Below, in pieces: positions 8,843 to 17,022 of a stretch of 64,000 bases of DNA. The DNA lies in assembly GCA_015059245.1 (NCBI GenBank), contig SVAU01000003.1:85693-149692 (forward strand), given 5' to 3'. The notes beneath the pieces were generated by a model, which did not search any database, was not told where the DNA came from, and saw nothing but the letters and a program-made list of their open reading frames with translations. Source of the stretch: Bacillota bacterium (lineage in GTDB: Bacteria > Bacillota_I > Bacilli_A > RF39 > UBA660). Made by a program: the position numbers and the translations under genes. Each line of letters starts with the position of its first letter. Positions within the stretch are counted from its first letter, which is position 1.

Positions 8843-9905
8843 ATATTAATTCTAGTTTTTTAACATTCTTTTCTAAATTAAATTCATCTGGTTTATTATA
8901 TCTAGTATGTTCATTATTAGTTCTTCTTGTATACTCTATTGCTCTTAACCAGTCATTTTGACTATCTAATGGTAGGAATAATGATTTTTTACTTATGTCT
9001 ACTTCTTCTACACATTTATCTGAATATATACATGGTAATCCATTCATTTGTGCTTCGATACCTACTATACCTAGCCCTTCGTAGATACTTGGTAAGCAGA
9101 ATATATCCATAGTATTGTAATAATCTTTTACATTACTTTTAAATCCTGGCATTAGGACTCTATTCTTTATACCTAGTTGTTCTGCTTGAGTTTTTAGTTC
9201 TTCTTCTAATTCTCCTTGACCTATAATAAGTAAGTAAGCATTAGGATTTATTTTTAAATATTTATTAAATACTTCAATTAGAAATTTTTGATTCTTTTGT
9301 GAATGTAGTCTTCCTACGTTACCAATAACAAATGAATCTTCTGGTATACCTAGTTCTTCTCTTTTTTCTTTCCTCATTTCACTATTATATGCAAATTCTT
9401 TAGGATCAATAGCATTATCAAATACTTCGAATGGAGCGTTACCAAACATAAATTGTCCAGCAGATTTTGAACAAGCTAGTCTTTGTATTTTTAATCTTTT
9501 AGTTACAAATTTATTTAAGTGATGTAATACAATTTTTAGTTTACTTACTTCCATACCATTGTTATGAGAATGAACTATAATTTTTGGTACTTTACCTTGT
9601 ATTGCTGTTAATACTGGTAGAATATTAGCAAATGAACTTATATTTATATGTATAACATCATAGTTATTTTGTTTGATTATTTCTAGTAGTTGTTTATATG
9701 ATAAAAAAGGATTTTTTCTTGGACCTATTACTCTATATACATTTGCACCTAGAGCTTTTACTTCTTCTTCAAATGACATTGTATCTTTGTATGCTATGAA
9801 GTCGAATTGTATTTCTTCTTTATTTATTCCTTTGTAATGGTTGTATAAAAATACTTCTGTTCCACCTGTTTCATAGCTCATACCTATTTGTAATACTTTT
9901 ATCAT
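8829..9905 (-). CDS. Glycosyltransferase family 4 protein
   Basis: A 358-residue GT-B retaining glycosyltransferase, probably acting on a lipid-linked or surface polysaccharide at the cytoplasmic face. The N-terminal domain carries the glycine-rich GMSYETGGTE acceptor loop; the C-terminal domain has GNVGRLHSQKN and the family-4 EX7E motif in EGLGIVGIEAQ. No membrane helix is obvious. ATG 9905 follows GGGGTGAT; the annotated upstream frame is not needed. The gene starts only 14 bases after the rdgB terminator, so it probably depends on read-through or a promoter inside that spacer. Confidence 0.9.
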   Translation of the reverse strand: MIKVLQIGMSYETGGTEVFLYNHYKGINKEEIQFDFIAYKDTMSFEEEVKALGANVYRVIGPRKNPFLSYKQLLEIIKQNNYDVIHINISSFANILPVLTAIQGKVPKIIVHSHNNGMEVSKLKIVLHHLNKFVTKRLKIQRLACSKSAGQFMFGNAPFEVFDNAIDPKEFAYNSEMRKEKREELGIPEDSFVIGNVGRLHSQKNQKFLIEVFNKYLKINPNAYLLIIGQGELEEELKTQAEQLGIKNRVLMPGFKSNVKDYYNTMDIFCLPSIYEGLGIVGIEAQMNGLPCIYSDKCVEEVDISKKSLFLPLDSQNDWLRAIEYTRRTNNEHTRYNKPDEFNLEKNVKKLELIYKSK

Positions 9906-9918
9906 ATAATCACCCCAC

Positions 9919-9957
9919 ATAAAAAACACTCATTATTATAGTTGTAATGAGTGTTTT
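9919..9957 (-). terminator. Intrinsic terminator between rdgB and the glycosyltransferase gene
   Basis: 13-bp perfect stem (9923-9935 with 9945-9957), 9-base loop and U6 on the minus strand, directly before the SD of the next gene. Confidence 0.8.
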
Positions 9958-9976
9958 AGTAAATGTTATTATTTGT

Positions 9977-10543
9977 TTACTTTACATTACTTTGTAATTT
10001 TCTTTTTAAATCAAGTGCTGCAAGGTATCTTGCACTTGTTATGTTCTTTTCTTCGCTAGTTAGCTCAGCAAGTGTTTTTCCTGATTCTAGTTCAAAGATA
10101 GGATCAAAGCCGAAACCATTAGTACCTCTTGGTGATACTATGTTTCCTTTTAGTATACCTTCTCCTACTATTATATTTGTTCCATCATAGTAAACTAAGT
10201 TACATATTACTTTTGCTTTTTTATTAATTTCATTATTTAATTTGTTTACCATGATACTGTTTCTTTCTTCATCAGATGCTTCTTCACCTGCAAATCTATG
10301 TGTTAATACACCTGGCCAATCATTTAATGCATCAATACATATACCTGAGTCATCAGCTATTACTGGAATGTTAGTTAATTCAAATATTTCTTTAGCTTTC
10401 TTTAATGCATTTCCATAGAATGAATCAGTATCTTCTTCTACTTCAATATCTACATTAGCTTCTTTTAAAGATATTATTTCTTCTTCGTTAAAAATACTTT
10501 TTATTTCTTTTATTTTGCCTTTGTTGTTACTTGCAAATATCAT
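9977..10543 (-). CDS. rdgB: XTP/dITP diphosphohydrolase (RdgB/HAM1 family)
   Basis: A 188-residue house-cleaning nucleotide pyrophosphatase that removes deaminated purine nucleotides (XTP, dITP, ITP). The family features are the N-terminal SNNKGKIKEI, the catalytic/metal motif ADDSGICIDAL and the C-terminal GFGFDPIFE followed by SARYLAALDLKR. The length is typical. It starts one base after the stop of the upstream gene, so the two form an operon; the SD AAAGGATAA overlaps that stop. Confidence 0.95.
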   Translation of the reverse strand: MIFASNNKGKIKEIKSIFNEEEIISLKEANVDIEVEEDTDSFYGNALKKAKEIFELTNIPVIADDSGICIDALNDWPGVLTHRFAGEEASDEERNSIMVNKLNNEINKKAKVICNLVYYDGTNIIVGEGILKGNIVSPRGTNGFGFDPIFELESGKTLAELTSEEKNITSARYLAALDLKRKLQSNVK

Positions 10544-10544
10544 A

Positions 10545-11399
10545 TTAATTATCCTTTCTTAATGTATTTTGTCTTGGTGATAAATATGGTTTTATTAAAT
10601 AATCATATTCATTTAAGAAGTTTATTGCTACGAAATGAATAAACTCTTTTACTACTTCTTCATCAAAGACTTGTAAGTCAGTTTCTTTACTACTATAACT
10701 GTCTTCTATGAAAGATTTGGTTTTTGAAATTATTTCTCTTATTTTAGAATAATCTACTTCTTCTATTCCAGGATTATTAAAATTATTATTTGAGAATTCT
10801 AATAACGTATCTGGATTAAATGAAGTACCAAAATGTTCTAATAATATTTTATTTAAAATAGTATAGTCACTATAGATACTTAATGGAGATGTTCCTGTCC
10901 AGAATACTTTATCTAGTACTACTTCATTATTCTTGATAATACGAATAGAATGTGATTCTTTTTCTTTAGTAGCTATAGTACCATCACTTTTTAATGATAT
11001 AAATGTTTTAGGGAATAGATATGAAAAGAATAATCTATCTGTATATAGATGGAATAAATATCCTAATACTGATATATCTTTAGTAATAAGATGTTGATAT
11101 TTGTTAACAAATAGTGTTGGTTCAGGAAGTTTTAAGACGTTATCTTCGTTGTCGGGATTTCTAAAATGTGTACTTACTTTTTCTTGTCTATTTTTTCTTT
11201 TTAATTCCATCTTGTAATCTACTAATTCTTGACCTTCTAAATTACTTGGAATAGACATATCTAATTTTAGAGAATCTACTATTAAATTACCTAGTAAGAA
11301 TTTATTAATGTCTTCATTACTTAAAGATACTCCATACTTAGATTCTACTTCTTTAAGTAGTGTTTCTGCTGATATAGTATGTATTACGAATGATGCCAT
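10545..11399 (-). CDS. Uncharacterised protein resembling zinc-dependent phospholipase C-like family
   Basis: A 284-residue soluble protein. The N-terminal SFVIHTISAETLL, the FLLGNLIVDS motif, a THFRN motif and LGYLFHLYTDRLF spaced through the first 150 residues recall Firmicute proteins annotated as zinc-dependent phospholipase C-like, where His and Asp residues bind metal. The reaction here is unknown. It is cotranscribed with rdgB and divergent from a LysR gene whose candidate operator sits at about -65 of this operon. SD AAGGAGG precedes the ATG. Confidence 0.6.
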   Translation of the reverse strand: MASFVIHTISAETLLKEVESKYGVSLSNEDINKFLLGNLIVDSLKLDMSIPSNLEGQELVDYKMELKRKNRQEKVSTHFRNPDNEDNVLKLPEPTLFVNKYQHLITKDISVLGYLFHLYTDRLFFSYLFPKTFISLKSDGTIATKEKESHSIRIIKNNEVVLDKVFWTGTSPLSIYSDYTILNKILLEHFGTSFNPDTLLEFSNNNFNNPGIEEVDYSKIREIISKTKSFIEDSYSSKETDLQVFDEEVVKEFIHFVAINFLNEYDYLIKPYLSPRQNTLRKDN

Positions 11400-11420
11400 A
11401 TATATTCCTCCTTAAATCAC

Positions 11421-11449
11421 TTGTATTATAACTTATTTTTAATTATAAT
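11421..11449 (+). promoter_or_regulatory. Promoter of the first LysR gene
   Basis: TTGTAT (11421-11426), 17-base spacer, TATAAT (11444-11449). A minus-strand TATAAT (11425-11430) for the divergent operon overlaps it, so both directions share the same 110-bp spacer. Confidence 0.65.
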
Positions 11450-11475
11450 AAAAATGATTTTTGTTGATATCAAAT

Positions 11476-11490
11476 ATAACTGATAGTTAT
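11476..11490. promoter_or_regulatory. Candidate LysR operator
   Basis: A perfect inverted repeat ATAAC-TGATA-GTTAT, compatible with the T-N11-A LysR box. It lies about 20 bp downstream of the LysR promoter (autorepression position) and about 65 bp upstream of the predicted start of the divergent operon (classical activation position). Confidence 0.5.
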
Positions 11491-11508
11491 GTTTATTGGG
11501 GTGGTTTT

Positions 11509-12405
11509 ATGAATATCAATTTAGACTTATATAAAGTATTTTATCATGTAGCAAAGAACAAGAATATAACTAAAGCTGCTAATGAATTAAATATTACACA
11601 ACCAGGTATTAGTAAAGCTATTAAGAATTTAGAAGAACAATTAGGTTGCTCATTATTTATACGTACTAAATCTGGGGTAATACTTACTGATGAAGGTAAA
11701 GTATTCTTTGATCAAATTAAGCAGGCTATAGAGATAATAGATAATGCTGAAGATAAATTAAAAGAAATGATTGATTTAGATTTTGGTTCTTTAAATATAG
11801 GTGTTAGTAATACTATAGTAAAAAAATATTTAATGCCATATATTAAAGAATTTCATGATAAGTATCCTAATATTAAGATAACTATATATACTAATCCTAC
11901 TTTTCATTTAATACAAAGGATGAGAAATGGACTTATAGATTTTATTATACTTAATATGCCTTATGATGTTCCTGGTGATATGGATACATATAAATTAATG
12001 GATGTACATGATTGTTTTATTAGTACTGATAAATATGATGAATTAAAGAATAAAGTTATACCTTTAAGAGATTTAAATAAGTATCCTTTAATACTTGTTT
12101 CTAAGGGATCTAATACTAGATATTCTTTAGATAACTTTACTAATTCTTTAGGATTTAGTTTTAATCCAGAGATGGATTTATCTAGTACTTCTTTAGTAGT
12201 TGATTTTACTAAGATGGGATTTGGTGTAGGTATTGCTACTAAGGAATATTTAGATGATGAATTAAGTGATGGTACTTTATTTGAAGTAAAGACTAATCCA
12301 GAGTTACCTACTAGATATATTGGCGTTATGCATTTGAAGAATAAGATTCTTAGTAGATGTAGTCAAGAGTTTTTAGATATGTTAAATGAAAAAAAGGAAA
12401 AATAA
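11509..12405 (+). CDS. LysR-family transcriptional regulator
   Basis: A 298-residue DNA-binding regulator. Residues 1-62 are the winged HTH with TKAANELNITQPGISKAI as the recognition region; the rest is a periplasmic-binding-like effector domain. The ATG at 11509 follows GGGGTGG and is preferred over the TTG that opens the frame at 11461. The target may be the divergent operon 11399-9977, since LysR genes usually control a divergent neighbour. The inducer is unknown. A second LysR gene with the same start (MN-N-DLYxVFYxVAK) lies at 21952-22839. Confidence 0.93.
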   Translation: MNINLDLYKVFYHVAKNKNITKAANELNITQPGISKAIKNLEEQLGCSLFIRTKSGVILTDEGKVFFDQIKQAIEIIDNAEDKLKEMIDLDFGSLNIGVSNTIVKKYLMPYIKEFHDKYPNIKITIYTNPTFHLIQRMRNGLIDFIILNMPYDVPGDMDTYKLMDVHDCFISTDKYDELKNKVIPLRDLNKYPLILVSKGSNTRYSLDNFTNSLGFSFNPEMDLSSTSLVVDFTKMGFGVGIATKEYLDDELSDGTLFEVKTNPELPTRYIGVMHLKNKILSRCSQEFLDMLNEKKEK

Positions 12406-12419
12406 TTTTCCTTTTTTTA
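12391..12419. terminator. Bidirectional intrinsic terminator
   Basis: 11-bp stem (12391-12401 with 12406-12416), 4-base loop, A and T runs on both sides, between the convergent lysR and serS. Confidence 0.85.
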
Positions 12420-13709
12420 TTATTTATTTACTGGAGTAAGTACTTCTTTACCGCCCATGTATGGTTGTAATACTTTAGGTACTTTAACAGTTCCATCTTC
12501 TTGGTAATTATTTTCTAGTAATGCAATTAGTCCTCTAGGAGTTGCTACTACTGTATTATTTAATGTATGTAAGTAGTATGTTCCTTTTTCTCCTTTTGTT
12601 CTAATACCTAGTCTTCTTGCTTGAGCTTCACCTAAGTTAGAGCAACTTGCTACTTCGAAGTATTTTTGTTGTCTTGGACTCCATGCTTCAATATCACAAG
12701 ATTTAACTTTAAGGTCTGCTAAGTCTCCACTACAGCATTCTAATTGACGTACTGGAATATCCCATTGTCTAAATAAATCTACTGTTAATTTCCACATCTT
12801 GTTGTACCAATCCATTGATTCTTCTGGTTCACAGATTACGATCATTTCTTGTTTTTCGAATTGATGAACTCTATATAGTCCTCTTTCTTCTAGACCATGA
12901 GATCCACCTTCTTTACGGAAGCAAGGACTGTAAGATGTCATGTTAACTGGTAGTGCTTCTTTCTTTAATATTTGATCTTTAAATTTACCAATCATTGAGT
13001 GTTCACTTGTACCAATTAGGTATAGATCTTCACCTTCTATTTTGTACATCATAGCTTCCATTTCTGGGAATGACATAACTCCTGTTACTACATCGCTATG
13101 AATCATGAATGGTGGAATTGCATAAGTAAATCCATGATCAATCATGTAATCTCTTGCATAAGCAATCATTGCTTCATGAAGTCTTGCAATATCTCCCATT
13201 AGGAAATAGAATCCTTCACCACTTGTACGACCAGCAGCTTCTTTATCTAATCCATTAAATGATGCTGCTATATCTGCATGGTATGGAATTTCATATTCAG
13301 GAACTATTGGTTCTCCGAATTTTTCTACTTCTACGTTTTCTGTATCATCTTTACCAATAGGTACTGATGGATCCATGATATTTGGAATTACTAACATACG
13401 ATCTTTTATTTCTTTAGTTAGTTCTTCTTGTGTTTTTTCTAGTTCAGCTATTTCTTCTGCCATTTTAGCAATATCTGCTTTGATAGCATTAGCTTCATCG
13501 ATTTTTTTATCTTTCATTAATTTACCGATTTCGCCGCTCATTTTATTTTTTTCTGCTTTTAAGTTATCTGCTTTTGTTTGAGCATCTCTAACTTTAATAT
13601 CCATTTCAAATACTTCATCTACTAATGGAAGTTTTTCGTCTTGGAATTTCTTTTTGATGTTTTCTTTTACTACATCTCTGTTTTCTCTTATTAATTTAAT
13701 ATCTATCAT
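12420..13709 (-). CDS. serS: Seryl-tRNA synthetase
   Basis: A 429-residue class II aminoacyl-tRNA synthetase that charges tRNA-Ser and tRNA-Sec precursors with serine. An N-terminal antiparallel coiled-coil arm (about 30-100) is followed by the catalytic domain with motif 2 (CFRKEGGSHGLEERGLYRVHQ) region and motif 3 (NNTVVATPRGLIALLE). The length is standard. The ATG overlaps the stop of the NUDIX gene by 4 bases (ATGA), and the pair is transcribed from a T-box leader whose specifier is a serine codon. Confidence 0.97.
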   Translation of the reverse strand: MIDIKLIRENRDVVKENIKKKFQDEKLPLVDEVFEMDIKVRDAQTKADNLKAEKNKMSGEIGKLMKDKKIDEANAIKADIAKMAEEIAELEKTQEELTKEIKDRMLVIPNIMDPSVPIGKDDTENVEVEKFGEPIVPEYEIPYHADIAASFNGLDKEAAGRTSGEGFYFLMGDIARLHEAMIAYARDYMIDHGFTYAIPPFMIHSDVVTGVMSFPEMEAMMYKIEGEDLYLIGTSEHSMIGKFKDQILKKEALPVNMTSYSPCFRKEGGSHGLEERGLYRVHQFEKQEMIVICEPEESMDWYNKMWKLTVDLFRQWDIPVRQLECCSGDLADLKVKSCDIEAWSPRQQKYFEVASCSNLGEAQARRLGIRTKGEKGTYYLHTLNNTVVATPRGLIALLENNYQEDGTVKVPKVLQPYMGGKEVLTPVNK

Positions 13710-14134
13710 TTTATATTTCCTCTTTTCTTATATTCTTCTATCATATTTTTTGATGGTGTATATAGATTATTTGGTAAATCGTTTAAGTTAAACCATTTCC
13801 ACTCATTTATTTTTTCTGGTTCCATTACTTTTAATTCTCCCTCATACGAGGAGGAGATTACTCCAATTGTTACGAAGTGTCTATCAGTTTGGAATTCATC
13901 TGTTGCTGTGAATACTTGGACATCTTTTAACAGTAAGTTCGTTTCTTCTTTTGTTTCGCGAATTGCTGTTTCTAGTACTGTTTCATTATATTCTTGTTTG
14001 CCTCCTGGACATGTCCATGAGTCTGGTTCATATATACCACCAGTATCTTTTTGTTTTGGTACTCTATGACCTAATAATATTTTATTATCGTTTAGTACTA
14101 GGACTCCTATCCCTGTTTTAATTATCTTATCCAT
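13706..14134 (-). CDS. NUDIX hydrolase
   Basis: A 142-residue NUDIX enzyme. The complete box GX5EX7REUXEEXGU is visible in GGKQEYNE...RETKEETNL (about residues 44-67). The family cleaves nucleoside diphosphates linked to another group; MutT-like dNTP sanitation is possible but the substrate cannot be assigned. It is the first gene of a serine T-box operon and is translationally coupled to serS, which is an unusual partner. SD AGAGGTG. Confidence 0.9.
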   Translation of the reverse strand: MDKIIKTGIGVLVLNDNKILLGHRVPKQKDTGGIYEPDSWTCPGGKQEYNETVLETAIRETKEETNLLLKDVQVFTATDEFQTDRHFVTIGVISSSYEGELKVMEPEKINEWKWFNLNDLPNNLYTPSKNMIEEYKKRGNIK

Positions 14135-14151
14135 ATTACACCTCTCTTTCT

Positions 14152-14357
14152 AAAAAATAAAAGAGAATGGTACCAAAGGAGTGCTTGCGCACGGTACCAT
14201 CCTCTTAATTTACTTAATTTAGATAACGGTTATTACAACCGGCAGTGATTAGCTGCTCTAGAAAGTAGATTCATTTATTTATCCAGTTCCATTTTCATCA
14301 ACCATGGACTTTCTACGCTTTTTAAATAAACTACTGGTCTTTCTTTAACGATTTATG
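14152..14357 (-). promoter_or_regulatory. T-box riboswitch, serine specifier (UCU)
   Basis: Stem I base AGAAAG/CTTTCT (14339-14344 with 14260-14265) encloses a specifier loop with the loop-E elements AGTA (14332-14335) and GAA (14270-14272). The trinucleotide TCT (14267-14269, a serine codon) comes directly after GAA, and an 8-bp stem (TTTATTTA/TAAATAAA) lies above. A stem III hairpin (CGGTT/AACCG) follows. The T-box TGGTACC (14193-14199) can form either an antiterminator or the terminator whose arms are 14162-14174 and 14193-14205, with a U-rich tail. Uncharged tRNA-Ser should switch on NUDIX-serS. Confidence 0.92.
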
Positions 14358-14363
14358 AACATT

Positions 14364-14392
14364 ATTTTAAACTCTTTTTTATTTATTGTCAA
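14364..14392 (-). promoter_or_regulatory. Promoter of the T-box leader
   Basis: TTGACA (14387-14392), 17-base spacer, TAAAAT (14364-14369); predicted start near 14357. The -35 lies just upstream of (below) the stop codon of the next upstream gene (14397). Confidence 0.8.
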
Positions 14393-14396
14393 ATAG

Positions 14397-15773
14397 TTAC
14401 ATATTCATTTTACTTATTGCGTATATAGCTAGTAATACTATAACTATAGTTGCACATAGTATAAATGCTACTATTGCTGTAAGTATTGTACTTCCTTTAG
14501 ATGGTTCTTCGTATTCATCAGATACATAGTTTTCCATAAATGGAGCAATACGTTCATTATATAAAGCATCATTAGTTTTATTTATTTCTTCATCATCTTC
14601 TGTATCATGTGTAGATATTTTCTTTAATGCTACGCATTCTTCAATCATTACAATATTATCTGTAATTACTTTATAATACTTATTATATTCATCATAGTTT
14701 AAATGTTCTTTTATTATTTGACTTATTATAGGTAATAATGATTTTTTGTTATTAGCTATTAAAGTTAATAATTGTTTAATATCTTTATAATAATTTTGAA
14801 TTAGAGTATTTAGTAATTCTCTTTTATTTACTATGAAGAAGTTACAAATTGTTTCTTCACTGTTTAGTGTTTCTAATTCAGTAGTATATTTATTATATGA
14901 TGGAGATAATCTATATGTATATTTTTTAGATTCTTTATTTACTATGATACCAAAGTTACTTAGATTATTATTTAAACTATTAGTTAATAGTTCGAATACT
15001 TTCATATTAAAGTATGATTTTTTTAATTCATTTAAGTTCTTAGTAGTGATATCTGGTAATGCTTTAAATAAATCTATAACATATTCAATATTATCTTTAT
15101 AATCTTTTTTATTTTTTATTTGCTTTAAACCAAATCTTACTTGTTTATCATGATAATCTTTTAATTTTTGAGTAAGTGTAAATGATGGAGATTCTTCTTC
15201 TATGAAACGTAGTGCTTCTTCAAGAGTTAAGAATCTTTCATTTTCTTCTTCGAAGTTAATATTTATAACTCCTTTAGGTTCCATATTTTTATCAAATACT
15301 CTATATGTTTTAGCATAGTCAATATTTAATAAATAAGCTATATCACTCATGATAAGTTCGTAGTCGTTACTTACACTGTTTTCTTTTTGTGTACCTTTAT
15401 TTACTTTATTAATACTTACTACATTTAAATATGGATTTAATTCTTTTAATACTTTTACATTAGCTTGTTCTAATACTTTAATACCTTGATCATATGATAA
15501 TAGATAACAGTTATTGCCTCTTTTTAATTTATCTATACTAGATATATAGTATTCTTTTAGAGATGCTAAATAATTATTATGATTTACTTTTCTTACTTGA
15601 TTAGAAAATTTATTATCTATTAAAGTATATATTTCTCCTATTGTTTTGTCAGTCTTAGATAGGTTTTCTGCTAGATTGTTTATTTTTTCTTCAGAATATA
15701 CTTCACCTAGTTCTTCTAATTCAGTAATTCTCTTTTTAATATGTTTAATTATTGTACTTTTCTTTTCATCCAT
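14397..15773 (-). CDS. Uncharacterised tail-anchored protein
   Basis: A 458-residue protein that I do not recognise. Most of it is soluble, charged and predicted mainly helical. A single C-terminal hydrophobic helix (about 430-452) ends in a few residues, so the body should face the cytoplasm as a tail-anchored protein. No catalytic motif is evident. It has no terminator of its own before the T-box promoter. SD GAGGTAAT precedes the ATG. It may be lineage-specific. Confidence 0.75.
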   Translation of the reverse strand: MDEKKSTIIKHIKKRITELEELGEVYSEEKINNLAENLSKTDKTIGEIYTLIDNKFSNQVRKVNHNNYLASLKEYYISSIDKLKRGNNCYLLSYDQGIKVLEQANVKVLKELNPYLNVVSINKVNKGTQKENSVSNDYELIMSDIAYLLNIDYAKTYRVFDKNMEPKGVININFEEENERFLTLEEALRFIEEESPSFTLTQKLKDYHDKQVRFGLKQIKNKKDYKDNIEYVIDLFKALPDITTKNLNELKKSYFNMKVFELLTNSLNNNLSNFGIIVNKESKKYTYRLSPSYNKYTTELETLNSEETICNFFIVNKRELLNTLIQNYYKDIKQLLTLIANNKKSLLPIISQIIKEHLNYDEYNKYYKVITDNIVMIEECVALKKISTHDTEDDEEINKTNDALYNERIAPFMENYVSDEYEEPSKGSTILTAIVAFILCATIVIVLLAIYAISKMNM

Positions 15774-15823
15774 ATTTATTACCTCTATTCTTTATATATT
15801 ATAACATAAAATAATAGTATTTT

Positions 15824-16345
15824 TTATAATACATATTTAACTTTGCATATTATCTTATCTACTCTTATATCTCCTATATTGTAGTGTCTACTATCTAGGG
15901 AATTTCCTCTATTGTCTCCTAAGACAAAGTAACTATGTGGTTCTACTGTATGAGGCATAGGTATTTCTGTTTCTCCGAATACAGTACTACTTAAATACTC
16001 TTCTTTTAATAGATTACCATTTACTGTTACTTCACCTTTTTTATTTATATTTACTACATCACCTTCAGTAGCTATTACTCTTTTTATCTTAGTTTCACCA
16101 CGTGAATCAAATGCTATAATATCTCCTTTATTTATTTCTTTTGATTTAATACATACTACAATTGAATCATCATTTATTGTAGGTTGCATACTGTGTCCAT
16201 GAGTATTGAATACTTTTATATAAGTAAAACCTACTAAGAATAATACTATAGATATGGGTACTACAAATAATAGAAAAATTATGGGGTGAGCTTTTCTTTT
16301 AGGTTTATAATTATTATCATTTACTTGTGTAGGAATATTATACAT
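15824..16345 (-). CDS. lepB: Type I signal peptidase (Ser/Lys)
   Basis: A 173-residue membrane peptidase that removes signal peptides from Sec-exported proteins. One N-terminal helix (about 20-42) is followed by the catalytic box GHSMQPT with Ser52 and the general base in KIKRVIATEGD (Lys88), then GDNRGNSLDSRHY. It is therefore the ordinary prokaryotic Ser/Lys type, in contrast to the Ser/His SipW encoded at 63044-63619. The ATG at 16345 is chosen because GAAGATGAT precedes it; an in-frame ATG 10 codons upstream has no SD. Confidence 0.93.
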   Translation of the reverse strand: MYNIPTQVNDNNYKPKRKAHPIIFLLFVVPISIVLFLVGFTYIKVFNTHGHSMQPTINDDSIVVCIKSKEINKGDIIAFDSRGETKIKRVIATEGDVVNINKKGEVTVNGNLLKEEYLSSTVFGETEIPMPHTVEPHSYFVLGDNRGNSLDSRHYNIGDIRVDKIICKVKYVL

Positions 16346-16374
16346 TTTATCATCTTCTTTTATATTATTATACA

Positions 16375-16405
16375 AGAAAAAAATATACTATAAAAGTATA
16401 TTTTT
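16375..16405 (-). terminator. Intrinsic terminator after the CotF-like pair
   Basis: 9-bp stem (16381-16389 with 16395-16403) with a U-rich tail on the minus strand. Confidence 0.75.
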
Positions 16406-16718
16406 AATTTGATAGTTCATCTAATTTTTTTTGTAATTCTTTTTCTTTTTGATTTATTTTAGTTTTTTCTGCTTCTTCTAAAACATACCAACCATTGTTC
16501 CATGCTAGTTCATATGTTTCTCTTTGAAGTTGTTCTATTGTATCAAAGAATTTTAGAATATCTTTTTTTAAGTTTTCATTACTTGCTTCTGTTAAAGCTG
16601 TAGTAGTATTTACTAAAATAGTTTTTTCATTGTATAAGATATCATTTAAGTAATCTCTATCATTTAGATCAAGAGATGAGGATACTTTAATTTCATCACA
16701 ACATACTTTACTAGACAT
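16404..16718 (-). CDS. CotF-like spore coat family protein
   Basis: A 104-residue helical protein with the pattern of the Coat_F family: NDRDYLNDILYNEKTI near the N-terminus and AWNNGWYVLEEAEK near the C-terminus. The four-helix fold is ferritin-like. The family is known from the Bacillus spore coat but also occurs in organisms without proven sporulation, so a spore role is an inference. Its ATG shares one base with the stop of the upstream 68-residue gene (TAATG), so the two are coupled. Confidence 0.75.
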   Translation of the reverse strand: MSSKVCCDEIKVSSSLDLNDRDYLNDILYNEKTILVNTTTALTEASNENLKKDILKFFDTIEQLQRETYELAWNNGWYVLEEAEKTKINQKEKELQKKLDELSN

Positions 16719-16924
16719 TAATTATCAGCTCCTAACATAGTTACTATTTTTTCTAATATTTTTTCATGTTTTTTTGCTACTTCTATTAAATGATTACTAA
16801 TTGTTTCATCACATACTAAGTCACTATAATAATAAGCTTTTTTACATAAGACAAAATGCCAATTAAACATATCTTCTAAATAAGATAAATCTTTAGTAGA
16901 TATAATATTTGGGATTTTTTTCAT
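16718..16924 (-). CDS. Small CotF-related helical protein
   Basis: A 68-residue protein with two predicted helices. The pattern STKDLSYLEDMFNWH plus a KKHEKILEKIVTMLG ending resembles the short partner often encoded beside CotF-like genes. It may form a complex with the downstream 104-residue protein. SD AAAGGAATGAT precedes the ATG. Function unknown. Confidence 0.65.
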   Translation of the reverse strand: MKKIPNIISTKDLSYLEDMFNWHFVLCKKAYYYSDLVCDETISNHLIEVAKKHEKILEKIVTMLGADN

Positions 16925-16974
16925 ATTATCATTCCTTTCTAATATTAGTATTTACTAGATTATATTTTTTATAC

Positions 16975-17003
16975 TTGTATGTAATTTAGTTTAAATATAA
17001 AAT
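16975..17003 (+). promoter_or_regulatory. Promoter of the DUF3592-like gene
   Basis: TTGTAT (16975-16980), 17-base spacer, TAAAAT (16998-17003), 20 bases before the ATG, which has SD GGGTGATG. Confidence 0.6.
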
Positions 17004-17022
17004 ATAATTATAGGGTGATGTT

